A DNA stretch of 15,401 nucleotides from Spirochaetes bacterium RIFOXYC1_FULL_54_7 (GTDB taxonomy: Bacteria > Spirochaetota > Spirochaetia > Treponematales > UBA12059), in contig MIBM01000422.1 in assembly GCA_001830645.1 (NCBI GenBank), forward strand, positions 6,405 through 21,805. The letters run 5' to 3'. Position 1 is the first letter of the stretch. The number at the start of each line of letters is the position of its first letter. Positions 1 to 7,404 of the stretch are shown here, piece by piece. The translations under genes were made by a program, and so were the position numbers. A model generated the notes under the pieces. The model was given only the letters and a program-made list of their open reading frames with translations, ran no database searches and had not been told where the DNA came from.

Positions 1-2147
1 AAGACTGGAGCCAAGGCCTCCGAGAGGCCGGTACCGCCTGGATAGCGGTCCCAGATATATATGGCAGGCACACCGAAGTGGTCATCCCGCACCCGCCAGG
101 TAGCTCCCAGATCCGATGGATCACACATGAGCTCAGCCGGAGCAAGGCTTCGGGCAAGGTTCGTAATACCAGACAGGATGCTGGCCTTGGTCAACTCATC
201 ACCACAGGCTGCCAACGCGTCTCCGGCCGGGCTACCTTCCGGCAACAGCCACATCATGGCTCTGGTCTGCATCTCCTCCGGCGGAAGGTAGATTTCACCG
301 TATCCGACATTCTCGTGGGTATTGAAACGTATCTTTTTGAACTTTTCTGCCTGGGATCTGACCAGTAGATCACCTACAACACGGGGCAGGATCGCTTCTC
401 CGAAACGGTCGTCCTCGGACAAGACTTTCAGGTCAATCTTTACTACCGCATCGGTATAATAATTGCAGTTCCGCTCCTCTACCAGGCACTGCCGGTTCTC
501 TATGTCCAGCTTGAGCACCATGTATTGGCGTCCACGATGAATGTATACAGCATCATCGAAGATCAGTTCCTTGGCACTTGGCCTGTCCATTTCGCCTATC
601 ACCGTGGAACGACCGGCGGTAACATCCAGGATTACTACATTGTCCGCGGTAGCCGACCGCAGGGATATCTTCTCTGCCGGATAACCGGCATCTGACCAGT
701 ACCATCGTCCGCCACTATGCCTGACCAAGCCATCTTCGGAAAGGAAAGACAAGACCTCTCCTATATCCTGCCCGAAGGTTTCGGCATCATGGAAGGGCAG
801 TTCAAAGGCGGCACATTTCACATGATCGGTATAGATATATGGATTCTCCGGGTCTATCCGGGCCCGTTCAGCCGCGGTACCCAGAATCCGCTCTGGATGT
901 GCTACCAGATACTGGTCAAGAGGTGAACTGGATGCCACATACACCGTAACCGACAAACCCTGGCGGCGGCCTGCCCTGCCAGACTGCTGCCAGAACGATG
1001 CCAGGCTGCCTGGCCAGCCAGCCATTACCGCCGCATCCAGCCCACCGATATCAATGCCCAACTCCAGAGCATTGGTGGATACAACGCCGTGTATATCACC
1101 ATCGCGAAGGCCTCGCTCTATTTCCCGGCGCTCGTTGGGCAACAGACCGGACCGGTACGGTTCTACCCGGATACCCGAATTGTCCGTGTACAGATTGGCA
1201 AAATGCTGGTTCAGGTAAGAGGCGATTATCTCTACCCGCAGACGGGACCGTGCGAACAGTATGGTACGGATTCCGGCCTTCAGCAGCCGGATCGCTATAT
1301 CCCGTGATTCCAGGGCTGAACTCCGGCGTATACCCTGCACTGGGTCCACCAAGGGTGGGTTGTAGAAAGCGACAAGCTTTCCTGCCCGGGGAGCTCCATT
1401 GCGCTCAATGGCCGATACCGGACGGCCTGTGAGGCGTTCAGCCAAGTCGGACGGATTGCCTATCGTTGCTGAACATAGAATGAAGGTAGGCCTTGAGCCA
1501 TAGAAGGCCGCAATGCGCAACAGCCTCCTGAAAACATTGGCAACATGGCTTCCGAAGACGCCTCGATAGGAATGCATCTCGTCTACTACTATGTAGCGTA
1601 GACCAGTAAAAAAGCGTATCCACTTGGCATGGTTGGGCATGACACCGGAATGGAGCATATCCGGATTGGTTATCACAATTCTGGCTCCTTCACGGGCTGC
1701 TGCCCTTATGGCTTGGGGAGTATCCCCATCATAGGTCGCAGCCTTCACAGGCAAGTTGCCGGCACCGATCAAGGCGTTCAGCTCTGCCTGCTGATCCTGT
1801 GACAAGGCTTTCGTAGGAAAAAGATACAAGGCTCTGGCTTCCGGGTCATCGAGCAAGGCCTGGGCTACGGGAAGGTTGTAGCACAAGGTCTTGCCACTGG
1901 CGGTCGGCGTAACCACCACAAAATCCTTGCCGGCCCTTGCCATATCCCAAGCCTCGCGCTGGTGGGAGTACAAGCGCTCGACTCCACGACCACGCAGGGC
2001 AGTGGCCAGGCGCGAATCAAGCGAGGGTGGTAGCTCTGCGTACTCGGCCTCTTTCGGAGGCAGACGTTCAACCCGTGAAAAACAGTTGACCAATTCAGGA
2101 TCAGTCAACATTTGCTCGATGAAATCGCTGGCAGGTTTTCGTATCAT
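1..2147 (-). CDS. mrfA: MrfA/YprA-family DEAD/DEAH-box DNA helicase (3' end off the left edge)
   Basis: Reading the minus strand from 2147 gives 715 codons without a stop, running out of the window. Visible motifs are Walker A TPTASGKT (residues 80-87), the DEAH-type motif II DEMH (189-192) followed by SYRG, motif III SAT (226-228), and motif VI QQSGRAGRRQG (about 387-397). This order and the later YPGGTGL segment (702-708) match the MrfA/YprA/Hrq1 group, superfamily 2 helicases with a C-terminal DUF1998/MZB zinc domain. MrfA of Bacillus subtilis acts in mitomycin-adduct repair with the exonuclease MrfB. The MZB cysteines would lie beyond the edge, so the zinc domain cannot be confirmed. ATG at 2147 has no Shine-Dalgarno sequence; an in-frame ATG at 2177 is an alternative and also lacks one. 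A candidate promoter ends just upstream of 2147, which would give a nearly leaderless message. The gene is divergent from glgC. Family assignment is firm; the repair role is inferred. Confidence 0.9.
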   Translation of the reverse strand, partial: MIRKPASDFIEQMLTDPELVNCFSRVERLPPKEAEYAELPPSLDSRLATALRGRGVERLYSHQREAWDMARAGKDFVVVTPTASGKTLCYNLPVAQALLDDPEARALYLFPTKALSQDQQAELNALIGAGNLPVKAATYDGDTPQAIRAAAREGARIVITNPDMLHSGVMPNHAKWIRFFTGLRYIVVDEMHSYRGVFGSHVANVFRRLLRIAAFYGSRPTFILCSATIGNPSDLAERLTGRPVSAIERNGAPRAGKLVAFYNPPLVDPVQGIRRSSALESRDIAIRLLKAGIRTILFARSRLRVEIIASYLNQHFANLYTDNSGIRVEPYRSGLLPNERREIERGLRDGDIHGVVSTNALELGIDIGGLDAAVMAGWPGSLASFWQQSGRAGRRQGLSVTVYVASSSPLDQYLVAHPERILGTAAERARIDPENPYIYTDHVKCAAFELPFHDAETFGQDIGEVLSFLSEDGLVRHSGGRWYWSDAGYPAEKISLRSATADNVVILDVTAGRSTVIGEMDRPSAKELIFDDAVYIHRGRQYMVLKLDIENRQCLVEERNCNYYTDAVVKIDLKVLSEDDRFGEAILPRVVGDLLVRSQAEKFKKIRFNTHENVGYGEIYLPPEEMQTRAMMWLLPEGSPAGDALAACGDELTKASILSGITNLARSLAPAELMCDPSDLGATWRVRDDHFGVPAIYIWDRYPGGTGLSEALAPV

Positions 2148-2156
2148 GGCTATACT
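2128..2156 (+). promoter_or_regulatory. Candidate sigma70-type promoter for glgC
   Basis: CTGGCA (2128-2133, 4/6 match to the -35 consensus) is followed after 17 bases by TATACT (2151-2156, 5/6 match to the -10). Transcription would begin near 2163, giving a leader of roughly 77 bases before glgC. It lies within the 5' end of the divergent helicase gene. This is only a consensus match in one short region. Confidence 0.35.
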
Positions 2157-2185
2157 ATGATAGGGTATAGGACGCATTTGGTAAA
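2157..2185 (-). promoter_or_regulatory. Candidate sigma70-type promoter for the helicase gene
   Basis: On the minus strand TTTACC (2185-2180, 4/6) is followed after 17 bases by TATCAT (2162-2157, 5/6). Transcription would start about 2150, within a few bases of the ATG at 2147, so the message would be leaderless or nearly so. That fits the lack of a Shine-Dalgarno sequence there. Its -10 directly abuts the candidate plus-strand -10. Confidence 0.35.
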
Positions 2186-2239
2186 TCGTCATATAGCTGT
2201 TTACGGTCCGCAAGGCCACAACATAAAAGGAGGATCAAC

Positions 2240-3511
2240 ATGCATAACGTATTGGCCATCGTTCTAGGCGGAGGCAAGGGGACTCGATTGTATCCGTTGA
2301 CCAAGGATAGGGCCAAGCCTGCTGTACCCTTCGGAGGCAAGTACCGGATAGTTGACATTCCAATCTCCAATTGCATCAATTCAGGCTTCAAGCAGATCTA
2401 CATACTTACCCAGTTCAATTCGGCATCTTTGCATCTTCACATCGCCAAATCATACAACTTTGATACGTTCTCCAACGGATTTGCCGAGATTCTTGCTGCC
2501 GAGCAGACCCTGACCCATTCCGGCTGGTATGAAGGCACCGCCGACGCCGTGCGCAAGAACCTGGTGCATTTCAGGACCCAGAAACCCAGCCATTACCTGA
2601 TTGTTTCAGGCGACCAGTTGTACCGCATGGATCTGGCCGATATGGTAGACCAGCACATCAAATCCGGTAAGGCCCTGACCATAGCTTGCACCACCGTAAG
2701 CAGGGAGGATGCCAGTGACTTTGGTATCATGAAAGTTGATGCCGAGAGCCGCATCGTGGAATTCCAGGAAAAGCCGGGACCAGTCAAGGATATCTCGGAT
2801 TTCAAGGTTCCAAAGGAATTCGTCAAGGATCGCCGGAGCCACAAAGACTACCTTGCGTCCATGGGCATCTACGTCTTCGATGCAGCCCTTATGGAAGAAA
2901 GTCTGAGCGTCAAGGCTGACGACTTCGGCAAGGAAATAATACCGAACATCCTCAAGAAACAGGAAGTGAATGCATATATTTTCGAAGGCTACTGGGAAGA
3001 CATCGGTACAATAAAGAGCTTCTACGAAGCCAACCTGAATCTTGCATCAATCTCTCCAGCCTTCAATTTCTATGATGAGGTCAACCCCATCTACACCCAT
3101 AGGCGCAACCTGCCGGCATCCAAGATAAACTACAGTACCCTGAACCAGACCTTGACCGCCGACGGCTGCATCATCACCAACGCGTCCATCAGCAATTCAA
3201 TCATAGGTATCCGTACCCTTATAGAATCAGGAGCCAGCCTTGAAGGCGTAGTATGCATGGGTGCTGATCATTACGAGAGTGTAGATGATAAGCAGAAAAA
3301 TGTAGAGAAAGGGATTCCTCCCATCGGAATCGGCGGGGGTTCCATAATAAAGGGAGCCATCATAGACAAGAACGTGCGCATCGGATCCAATTGCAGGATA
3401 GGCATAGATCCAAAGCCACGTCCGGATGGGGAATATGGTAACCACTATATCGTGGATGGCATAATAGTGATTCCAAAAAACACGCTCATAGAACCCGGAA
3501 CCACGATCTGA
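2240..3511 (+). CDS. glgC: Glucose-1-phosphate adenylyltransferase (ADP-glucose pyrophosphorylase)
   Basis: The product (423 aa) makes ADP-glucose from glucose-1-phosphate and ATP, the committed step of bacterial glycogen synthesis, in the cytoplasm. The N-terminal nucleotidyltransferase domain shows the signature GGGKGTRLYPLT (10-21) followed by the AKPAVPFGGKYRIVD block, the WYEGTADAVR motif (97-106), SGDQLYRMD (123-131) with the probable metal-binding Asp125, and FQEKPG (175-180) with the Lys expected to bind glucose-1-phosphate. YWEDIGTI (251-258) ends the catalytic domain; the remainder is a left-handed beta-helix. The length and the WYEGTADAVR and C-terminal blocks resemble the plant/cyanobacterial type more than the E. 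coli type, an impression without an alignment. The start is fixed by AAGGAGG (2227-2233), six bases upstream. Allosteric effectors cannot be read from the sequence. It is followed after four bases by a cysteine hydrolase gene; no glgA, glgB or glgP lies in the window. Confidence 0.96.
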   Translation: MHNVLAIVLGGGKGTRLYPLTKDRAKPAVPFGGKYRIVDIPISNCINSGFKQIYILTQFNSASLHLHIAKSYNFDTFSNGFAEILAAEQTLTHSGWYEGTADAVRKNLVHFRTQKPSHYLIVSGDQLYRMDLADMVDQHIKSGKALTIACTTVSREDASDFGIMKVDAESRIVEFQEKPGPVKDISDFKVPKEFVKDRRSHKDYLASMGIYVFDAALMEESLSVKADDFGKEIIPNILKKQEVNAYIFEGYWEDIGTIKSFYEANLNLASISPAFNFYDEVNPIYTHRRNLPASKINYSTLNQTLTADGCIITNASISNSIIGIRTLIESGASLEGVVCMGADHYESVDDKQKNVEKGIPPIGIGGGSIIKGAIIDKNVRIGSNCRIGIDPKPRPDGEYGNHYIVDGIIVIPKNTLIEPGTTI

Positions 3512-3515
3512 CGGC

Positions 3516-4184
3516 ATGAAGGCCGCCCTTCTCATTGTAGATGTCCAACGCTATTACCTCGATCCGGCATCAAGCTTTTGTGCCTATTCGGAGCAGCGTT
3601 GGCCAGGATCCACCGGGTATATCGGCAATAGGGTAGAAAACCTGGTCTTGCCCTCCATCCTCAGGCTACGGTCAGCCTTTGATACCGAAGGCTGGCCGGT
3701 AATCTATCTACGCCTGTGTGGAACCATGGAAGACCGTTCGGACCTTCACCGCTTCTTCATGAAATTCTGGGCAGATGCAGAAAGGGCGGGTTTCAGTGAC
3801 TGTTATCCCCTTGCATCCGACCCCTGGGCTGCCGTGGCGAGTGCGATAAAACCCCGCACAGGCGATCTTGTGATTGAGAAAACAGGATTTTCGGGTTTCA
3901 ACGGGACGGTATTGGAAGCGCAACTTCGGGCTTCTGGTGTCGATGTGCTGGTAATGACAGGCCTGGCTACCAGCCAATGTGTAGACACCACCGCGAGGGA
4001 TGGTTCGGACAGGGGCTTTACGATTGTACAGGTGCATGACGCCCAAGCTGACTACAGCGAAGATGTACACCAAGCCGCCTTGTACGCATCCTGCGGTGTC
4101 TGCGGGGCAAATATCAGCAGTGCCGAGGCTGTATGTTCGGATCTTACTGAATATGTCAAGGGAACCAGAAGAACCGAGTTTTAA
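3516..4184 (+). CDS. Cysteine hydrolase, isochorismatase superfamily, substrate unknown
   Basis: The 222-residue product has the isochorismatase/nicotinamidase fold markers: the N-terminal strand ALLIVDVQ with Asp9, Lys122 in IEKTGFSGFNGT, and nucleophile Cys155 in TGLATSQCVDTTARD. Together these form the Asp-Lys-Cys triad. The segment after the catalytic Cys (GFTIVQVHDAQAD, 167-179) is also typical. The Asp-x-His metal site of nicotinamidases is not evident, so PncA activity is unlikely; isochorismatase, ureidoacrylate or other amide hydrolase functions cannot be separated. The start lies four bases after the glgC stop and has no clear Shine-Dalgarno sequence of its own, so it is probably translated by coupling with glgC. 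The C-terminal half has four further cysteines (193, 196, 207 and the catalytic one nearby). A metabolic link with glycogen is suggested only by co-transcription. The gene converges on the lipoprotein gene at 4289. Confidence 0.9.
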   Translation: MKAALLIVDVQRYYLDPASSFCAYSEQRWPGSTGYIGNRVENLVLPSILRLRSAFDTEGWPVIYLRLCGTMEDRSDLHRFFMKFWADAERAGFSDCYPLASDPWAAVASAIKPRTGDLVIEKTGFSGFNGTVLEAQLRASGVDVLVMTGLATSQCVDTTARDGSDRGFTIVQVHDAQADYSEDVHQAALYASCGVCGANISSAEAVCSDLTEYVKGTRRTEF

Positions 4185-4243
4185 TTGGCAGGTGCTGTAG
4201 TTGGCCGGACCCATAGTTGGATTGATTTTTAATTGACAGATGC
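4179..4243. repeat. Imperfect 17-base direct repeat in the convergent intergenic region
   Basis: TTTTAATTGGCAGGTGC (4179-4195) recurs as TTTTAATTGACAGATGC (4227-4243), 15 of 17 bases identical with a 48-base period. The first copy covers the stop codon of the cysteine hydrolase gene. The rest of the interval to 4288 has no convincing hairpin-plus-T-tract terminator on either strand, although two convergent transcripts meet here. Confidence 0.6.
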
Positions 4244-4288
4244 ACATGCGGACAGTAATACAGGTGTAAATGGAGACTGTATCCAGAC

Positions 4289-5911
4289 TCAGTCGCGGCG
4301 TGCTGGAATTACAGACAGGAACAAGGGTTCATTTATTGGAGCCGGGTCTTGCCTGCCCAAGGCAATGAAGTAATGCCCATTCTCGTCAAGGCGATATGAA
4401 AACGAATCATGGGTCCCGAATTCATCTAGATTGGCCCTTAATTCATCTCCGTCTTCATTGAATAATGCGAGCACTACGTCGCGATCCTCTCCGCCCCAGG
4501 TCAGCCAGTACTCACCGCCAAGCTCTACAGGGCCATAGGCGAAGACAGTAAAAGCCGAAGGACCCTCATGGGCGGCCTCATCGACATAAGGCATAAAAGT
4601 GATAAGCTGATCACTTCTATTCCTGATATATTTTTCAAGTCTGAACCCGATTACTGCCGTTACCCGCTCACCGGGACCAGTGGCTAGCGGCTCAGGAGGT
4701 TCAGGCTCCGGAAAACTCGCGTACACCTTGCCATCGGTACCTGCATAAATAATGGAATCCGGTAGAATAACGGGATCACCTCCAGGCGGAACAGGCAGAG
4801 ACAAACGCCAAAATTCCGAACCTGTGTTTTTGTCAAAGGCCGCAAGCATATCCATGGATACAACCTGCACCTGTCTGAGGTCATTCAGGATTGACAAAGG
4901 CTGCATACCGGTCTCGGCTATCCATAAAGTTTTACCCTTATTATCCATGGCCACAAGGCGACCATCCACAAGGATGGCAAAAATGCGGGTTGCATCCCTG
5001 GTAGCCTTGATGGATGATGAAAACCCGGCCAGATCCGAGCTTGCCATTACTCGTCCATCCAGAGCCTCACGAATTTGCAGATATGAATCTCCGCCAACAT
5101 AAATGGCCATTCCTCCTGAAAGTAGTACCGGTCCTCCTGTGCTTTCCCACAGAGTGTTGGCATTCTGGCCATCAAGAGCCAATATCTTGCCATATGAGTC
5201 GGCTATGACAATTTCCAAAGGAGAACCAGAAACAACCACTGCACCGGAGATTTCAGTTTCAAGATTACGCAATACAATCACCGTATCATTCGTGATTCCA
5301 ACCAACCGCTTGTCATCCATGATCATTACCGCACTGGTCGGTCCGGTAACACAGACACTGACAGGAAGATTCTCCCCGGCCATTTCCTGGCCAGACTGAA
5401 ATTGACCGATCGATTGCTCCGTGGTCGATTGCTCCGTGGGTTCCAGTTCTGAAAACTCCATTCCCCCGTTGTGGAGCTTGTCTTTCCAAGCTTCTCGGGA
5501 TGAGTAATATCTGGCAAAGGCCGTAAGATCGGGCGGAAGATACAGACTGGATGATTCATCCAACGGAATTGTGGTCAATCTTCCATCCGACCCCAGCATG
5601 AATGTGCTTTTTCCTGACAACCAGGCTGGAAGTGTACTGGAAGAATACAGCACTGACCCTCCCATATCACCTACGACCGTGAAACGCAATGGGACTTGGC
5701 CTGGTTCAACCGGAAAGAAACCAGATGATTCATGAATCCCCGGTTGGTCCAGTCCCTTCAGATTTGAGTCCAGCCGAGTTTCCGGGGTTTCAGGTACATC
5801 CGGCACTGCGGCTGGGGTGCCCATGCTACCTTGACCAAGGCCGCAGGAAACGATGAGCAACAGTATCATCAATGATGGCTCCAGGCTTTTCATGATCTTG
5901 ATGGTGGCCAT
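4289..5911 (-). CDS. Lipoprotein with PQQ-type beta-propeller repeats and a PPC-like C-terminal domain
   Basis: The 540-residue product starts with a lipoprotein signal: hydrophobic stretch LMILLLIVSC, lipobox IVSC, with acylated Cys23. It should therefore be anchored in the cell envelope. Residues about 25-180 are a Pro/Ser/Glu-rich linker region. Residues about 185-400 carry repeated strand-turn units of the PQQ/WD-like propeller kind, for example GKILALDGQNANTLWE (241-256), GRLVAMDNKGKTLWIAE (317-333), MLAAFDKNTGSEFWRL (355-370) and GTDGKVYASF (391-400). Residues about 414-540 resemble a pre-peptidase C-terminal (PPC) beta-sandwich, with GEYWLTWGG and a late YFIALG strand. The start is supported by GGAAAG (5919-5924), seven bases upstream; an in-frame ATG at 5893 is less well placed. 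It lies two bases after the preceding stop. Propellers of this kind often serve as scaffolds, as in BamB; no enzymatic residues are recognised. Confidence 0.85.
   Translation of the reverse strand: MATIKIMKSLEPSLMILLLIVSCGLGQGSMGTPAAVPDVPETPETRLDSNLKGLDQPGIHESSGFFPVEPGQVPLRFTVVGDMGGSVLYSSSTLPAWLSGKSTFMLGSDGRLTTIPLDESSSLYLPPDLTAFARYYSSREAWKDKLHNGGMEFSELEPTEQSTTEQSIGQFQSGQEMAGENLPVSVCVTGPTSAVMIMDDKRLVGITNDTVIVLRNLETEISGAVVVSGSPLEIVIADSYGKILALDGQNANTLWESTGGPVLLSGGMAIYVGGDSYLQIREALDGRVMASSDLAGFSSSIKATRDATRIFAILVDGRLVAMDNKGKTLWIAETGMQPLSILNDLRQVQVVSMDMLAAFDKNTGSEFWRLSLPVPPGGDPVILPDSIIYAGTDGKVYASFPEPEPPEPLATGPGERVTAVIGFRLEKYIRNRSDQLITFMPYVDEAAHEGPSAFTVFAYGPVELGGEYWLTWGGEDRDVVLALFNEDGDELRANLDEFGTHDSFSYRLDENGHYFIALGRQDPAPINEPLFLSVIPARRD
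5410..5439. repeat. Perfect 15-base tandem duplication inside the lipoprotein gene
   Basis: TCGATTGCTCCGTGG occurs twice head to tail (5410-5424 and 5425-5439) without mismatch. It equals five codons and encodes TEQST followed by TEQSI (about residues 159-168) in the linker ahead of the propeller, so the frame is kept. Being identical at the DNA level, it is probably recent. Confidence 0.9.
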
Positions 5912-5913
5912 GA

Positions 5914-7404
5914 TCAGTCTTTCCTGTCTTTCGTATCGACGGCGCTTTTTTCATTGATGGCAGTCACATTACTTCCCCCATCGGCATTGACCTCGCCGTG
6001 CAGGCTGGCATCCGCTTCGTGAACCACCAGGGAAGCCAGATCCGGATAACCACGGCCATGCAGCTGTGCAGTAAACGAGCGGGCCAGCAATACCCCGACA
6101 GCGACTTCACGATAGGCTCCATCCAGTGCAATACAAATACCAGCATGCGTAATATCGGCAGGTGAAGGAATGGATACTAAAATTGGAGGCACACTCAAGA
6201 CTACAGGATATGCAGCTGAAAGGTCGGCCTCCAGTTCGGCTATGGCCTTGCCGGCATCAGACTCGTCACGTGGTATATAGATTCGCAGCCCCGGAAGCGG
6301 TTCTTCTACGTAGCGCACCGGCAATGGTGCATCACCGAAATAAGCAGCGGAGGCAGCCCTCAAGGCCCTGGCAGCTATCTGGAATGGAATCCCATATGAT
6401 ACTCCCGCTGCAACGATACGCACGGTCATGAGGGCTTTGAAGGCCTTCGATGGTGAAGGCTGCATGGCATATTCCAGGCTGAAGGATGGAGCGGCTGTTG
6501 TTCCGAGTCTGCGGGCCAACCAAGGAGCTGCTTCAAGGCGCAAGTCAACGGCAACGGCACGGCCGATAGCCGACCATGCTTCGTTCAGATCACGCTTTAC
6601 GTCCTGGGCAAAACGTTCACCAGCCCAGCCTGGATTGAAGATCACCGGTCCATATACCGTATCAAGCAGTGCAGCCAGATACTTTCCGGCTTCAAGGCTT
6701 GCCTCCGCATGGGCAAGACTCCCTGGTTGCACGCTGGCAGCACGTAGCCGACTGGATCGCCATGATCCCAGAAGCTTTTCCGCTTCCATCAATTCCCCGG
6801 CAACAGATCTTGTGATCGAAGCTCCTGGGAAGGTCACAGGATTGCTTGAGGAAAGCTCAGGAGAAGGAACAGTGACAGAATCATCAGTGCCAGCAAGACT
6901 TTGGGCCGGCCCCTGTAATCTTGAAAAGTCCAGAAGGTTAAAAATCAAGTCGGGTTCAATCCCTGCCAGGTGCCTGAAAGCCTCGCGATCCCTGACATTC
7001 AAAGCTGACAGAAAGGCTAAAACCACGCGCAGGGGATTTGCCCCTCCATGTAGCAGTGCGACACTGCCAAGAGGATCAACAAGGTTCTTTCCCAGCAAGG
7101 TTTCAGAAACAGCAATGAATGCCGGTAAATGTGAGATCTGTATCACTCCATCATCACCTGACGGAATTCCGGAAGCAAGCATCACAAGTTCATTCAACGC
7201 TTGATGCCCCGCTTCAAGTCTATAATCTGTAACTGTACCGGTAAGGAAGCCATCAAGGACCTTGAACCAGGATGACAACCCGGCAAGCAGCTCGGGATGT
7301 TGTTCCGATGGCAGGCTGGCAAGTCCTTCCTGGGCAAATGTAAATGGAACCGATTTCGCCAAGGACAGTACAAGTACGAGCAGTCTGAAGACTTGGCGGA
7401 TTAT
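5914..7404 (-). CDS. Unrecognised secreted protein, apparently starting at an ATA codon
   Basis: I do not recognise the family. The frame is open upstream to a TGA at 7428-7426 and has no ATG, GTG or TTG before TTG at 7362. That TTG start would discard most of a clear signal peptide: basic IRQVFR, hydrophobic LLVLVLSLA, then KSVPFTFA with likely cleavage before QEG. An ideal Shine-Dalgarno (GGAGG at 7416-7412) lies seven bases before ATA at 7404, and this ATA overlaps the TAA stop (7403-7401) of the upstream gene in an ATAA arrangement like a classic ATGA overlap. I therefore place the start at 7404 (496 aa); 7362 (482 aa) is the conventional alternative. The mature protein is Ala/Leu-rich with Pro/Ser-rich breaks and a charged, Asp/Lys-rich tail, and has at most one evident Cys (AGICIALDG). 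No transmembrane segment or catalytic motif stands out. It is probably periplasmic or surface-exposed and part of the same envelope operon. Confidence 0.75.
   Translation of the reverse strand: MIRQVFRLLVLVLSLAKSVPFTFAQEGLASLPSEQHPELLAGLSSWFKVLDGFLTGTVTDYRLEAGHQALNELVMLASGIPSGDDGVIQISHLPAFIAVSETLLGKNLVDPLGSVALLHGGANPLRVVLAFLSALNVRDREAFRHLAGIEPDLIFNLLDFSRLQGPAQSLAGTDDSVTVPSPELSSSNPVTFPGASITRSVAGELMEAEKLLGSWRSSRLRAASVQPGSLAHAEASLEAGKYLAALLDTVYGPVIFNPGWAGERFAQDVKRDLNEAWSAIGRAVAVDLRLEAAPWLARRLGTTAAPSFSLEYAMQPSPSKAFKALMTVRIVAAGVSYGIPFQIAARALRAASAAYFGDAPLPVRYVEEPLPGLRIYIPRDESDAGKAIAELEADLSAAYPVVLSVPPILVSIPSPADITHAGICIALDGAYREVAVGVLLARSFTAQLHGRGYPDLASLVVHEADASLHGEVNADGGSNVTAINEKSAVDTKDRKD

Noticed and set aside
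3516..4184. Nicotinamidase (pncA) identity for the cysteine hydrolase
   Set aside because: The triad fits the superfamily, but the Asp-x-His metal-binding motif of nicotinamidases is not visible.
3708..4247. A 179-codon minus-strand frame opposite the cysteine hydrolase
   Set aside because: The plus-strand gene has an intact catalytic triad; the antisense frame shows no motifs or ribosome site.
6428..7204. A 258-codon open frame on the plus strand opposite the unrecognised secreted gene
   Set aside because: Composition (Ser/Ala/Arg-rich, no domain pattern) fits an antisense shadow; the minus-strand frame has a signal peptide and operon context.
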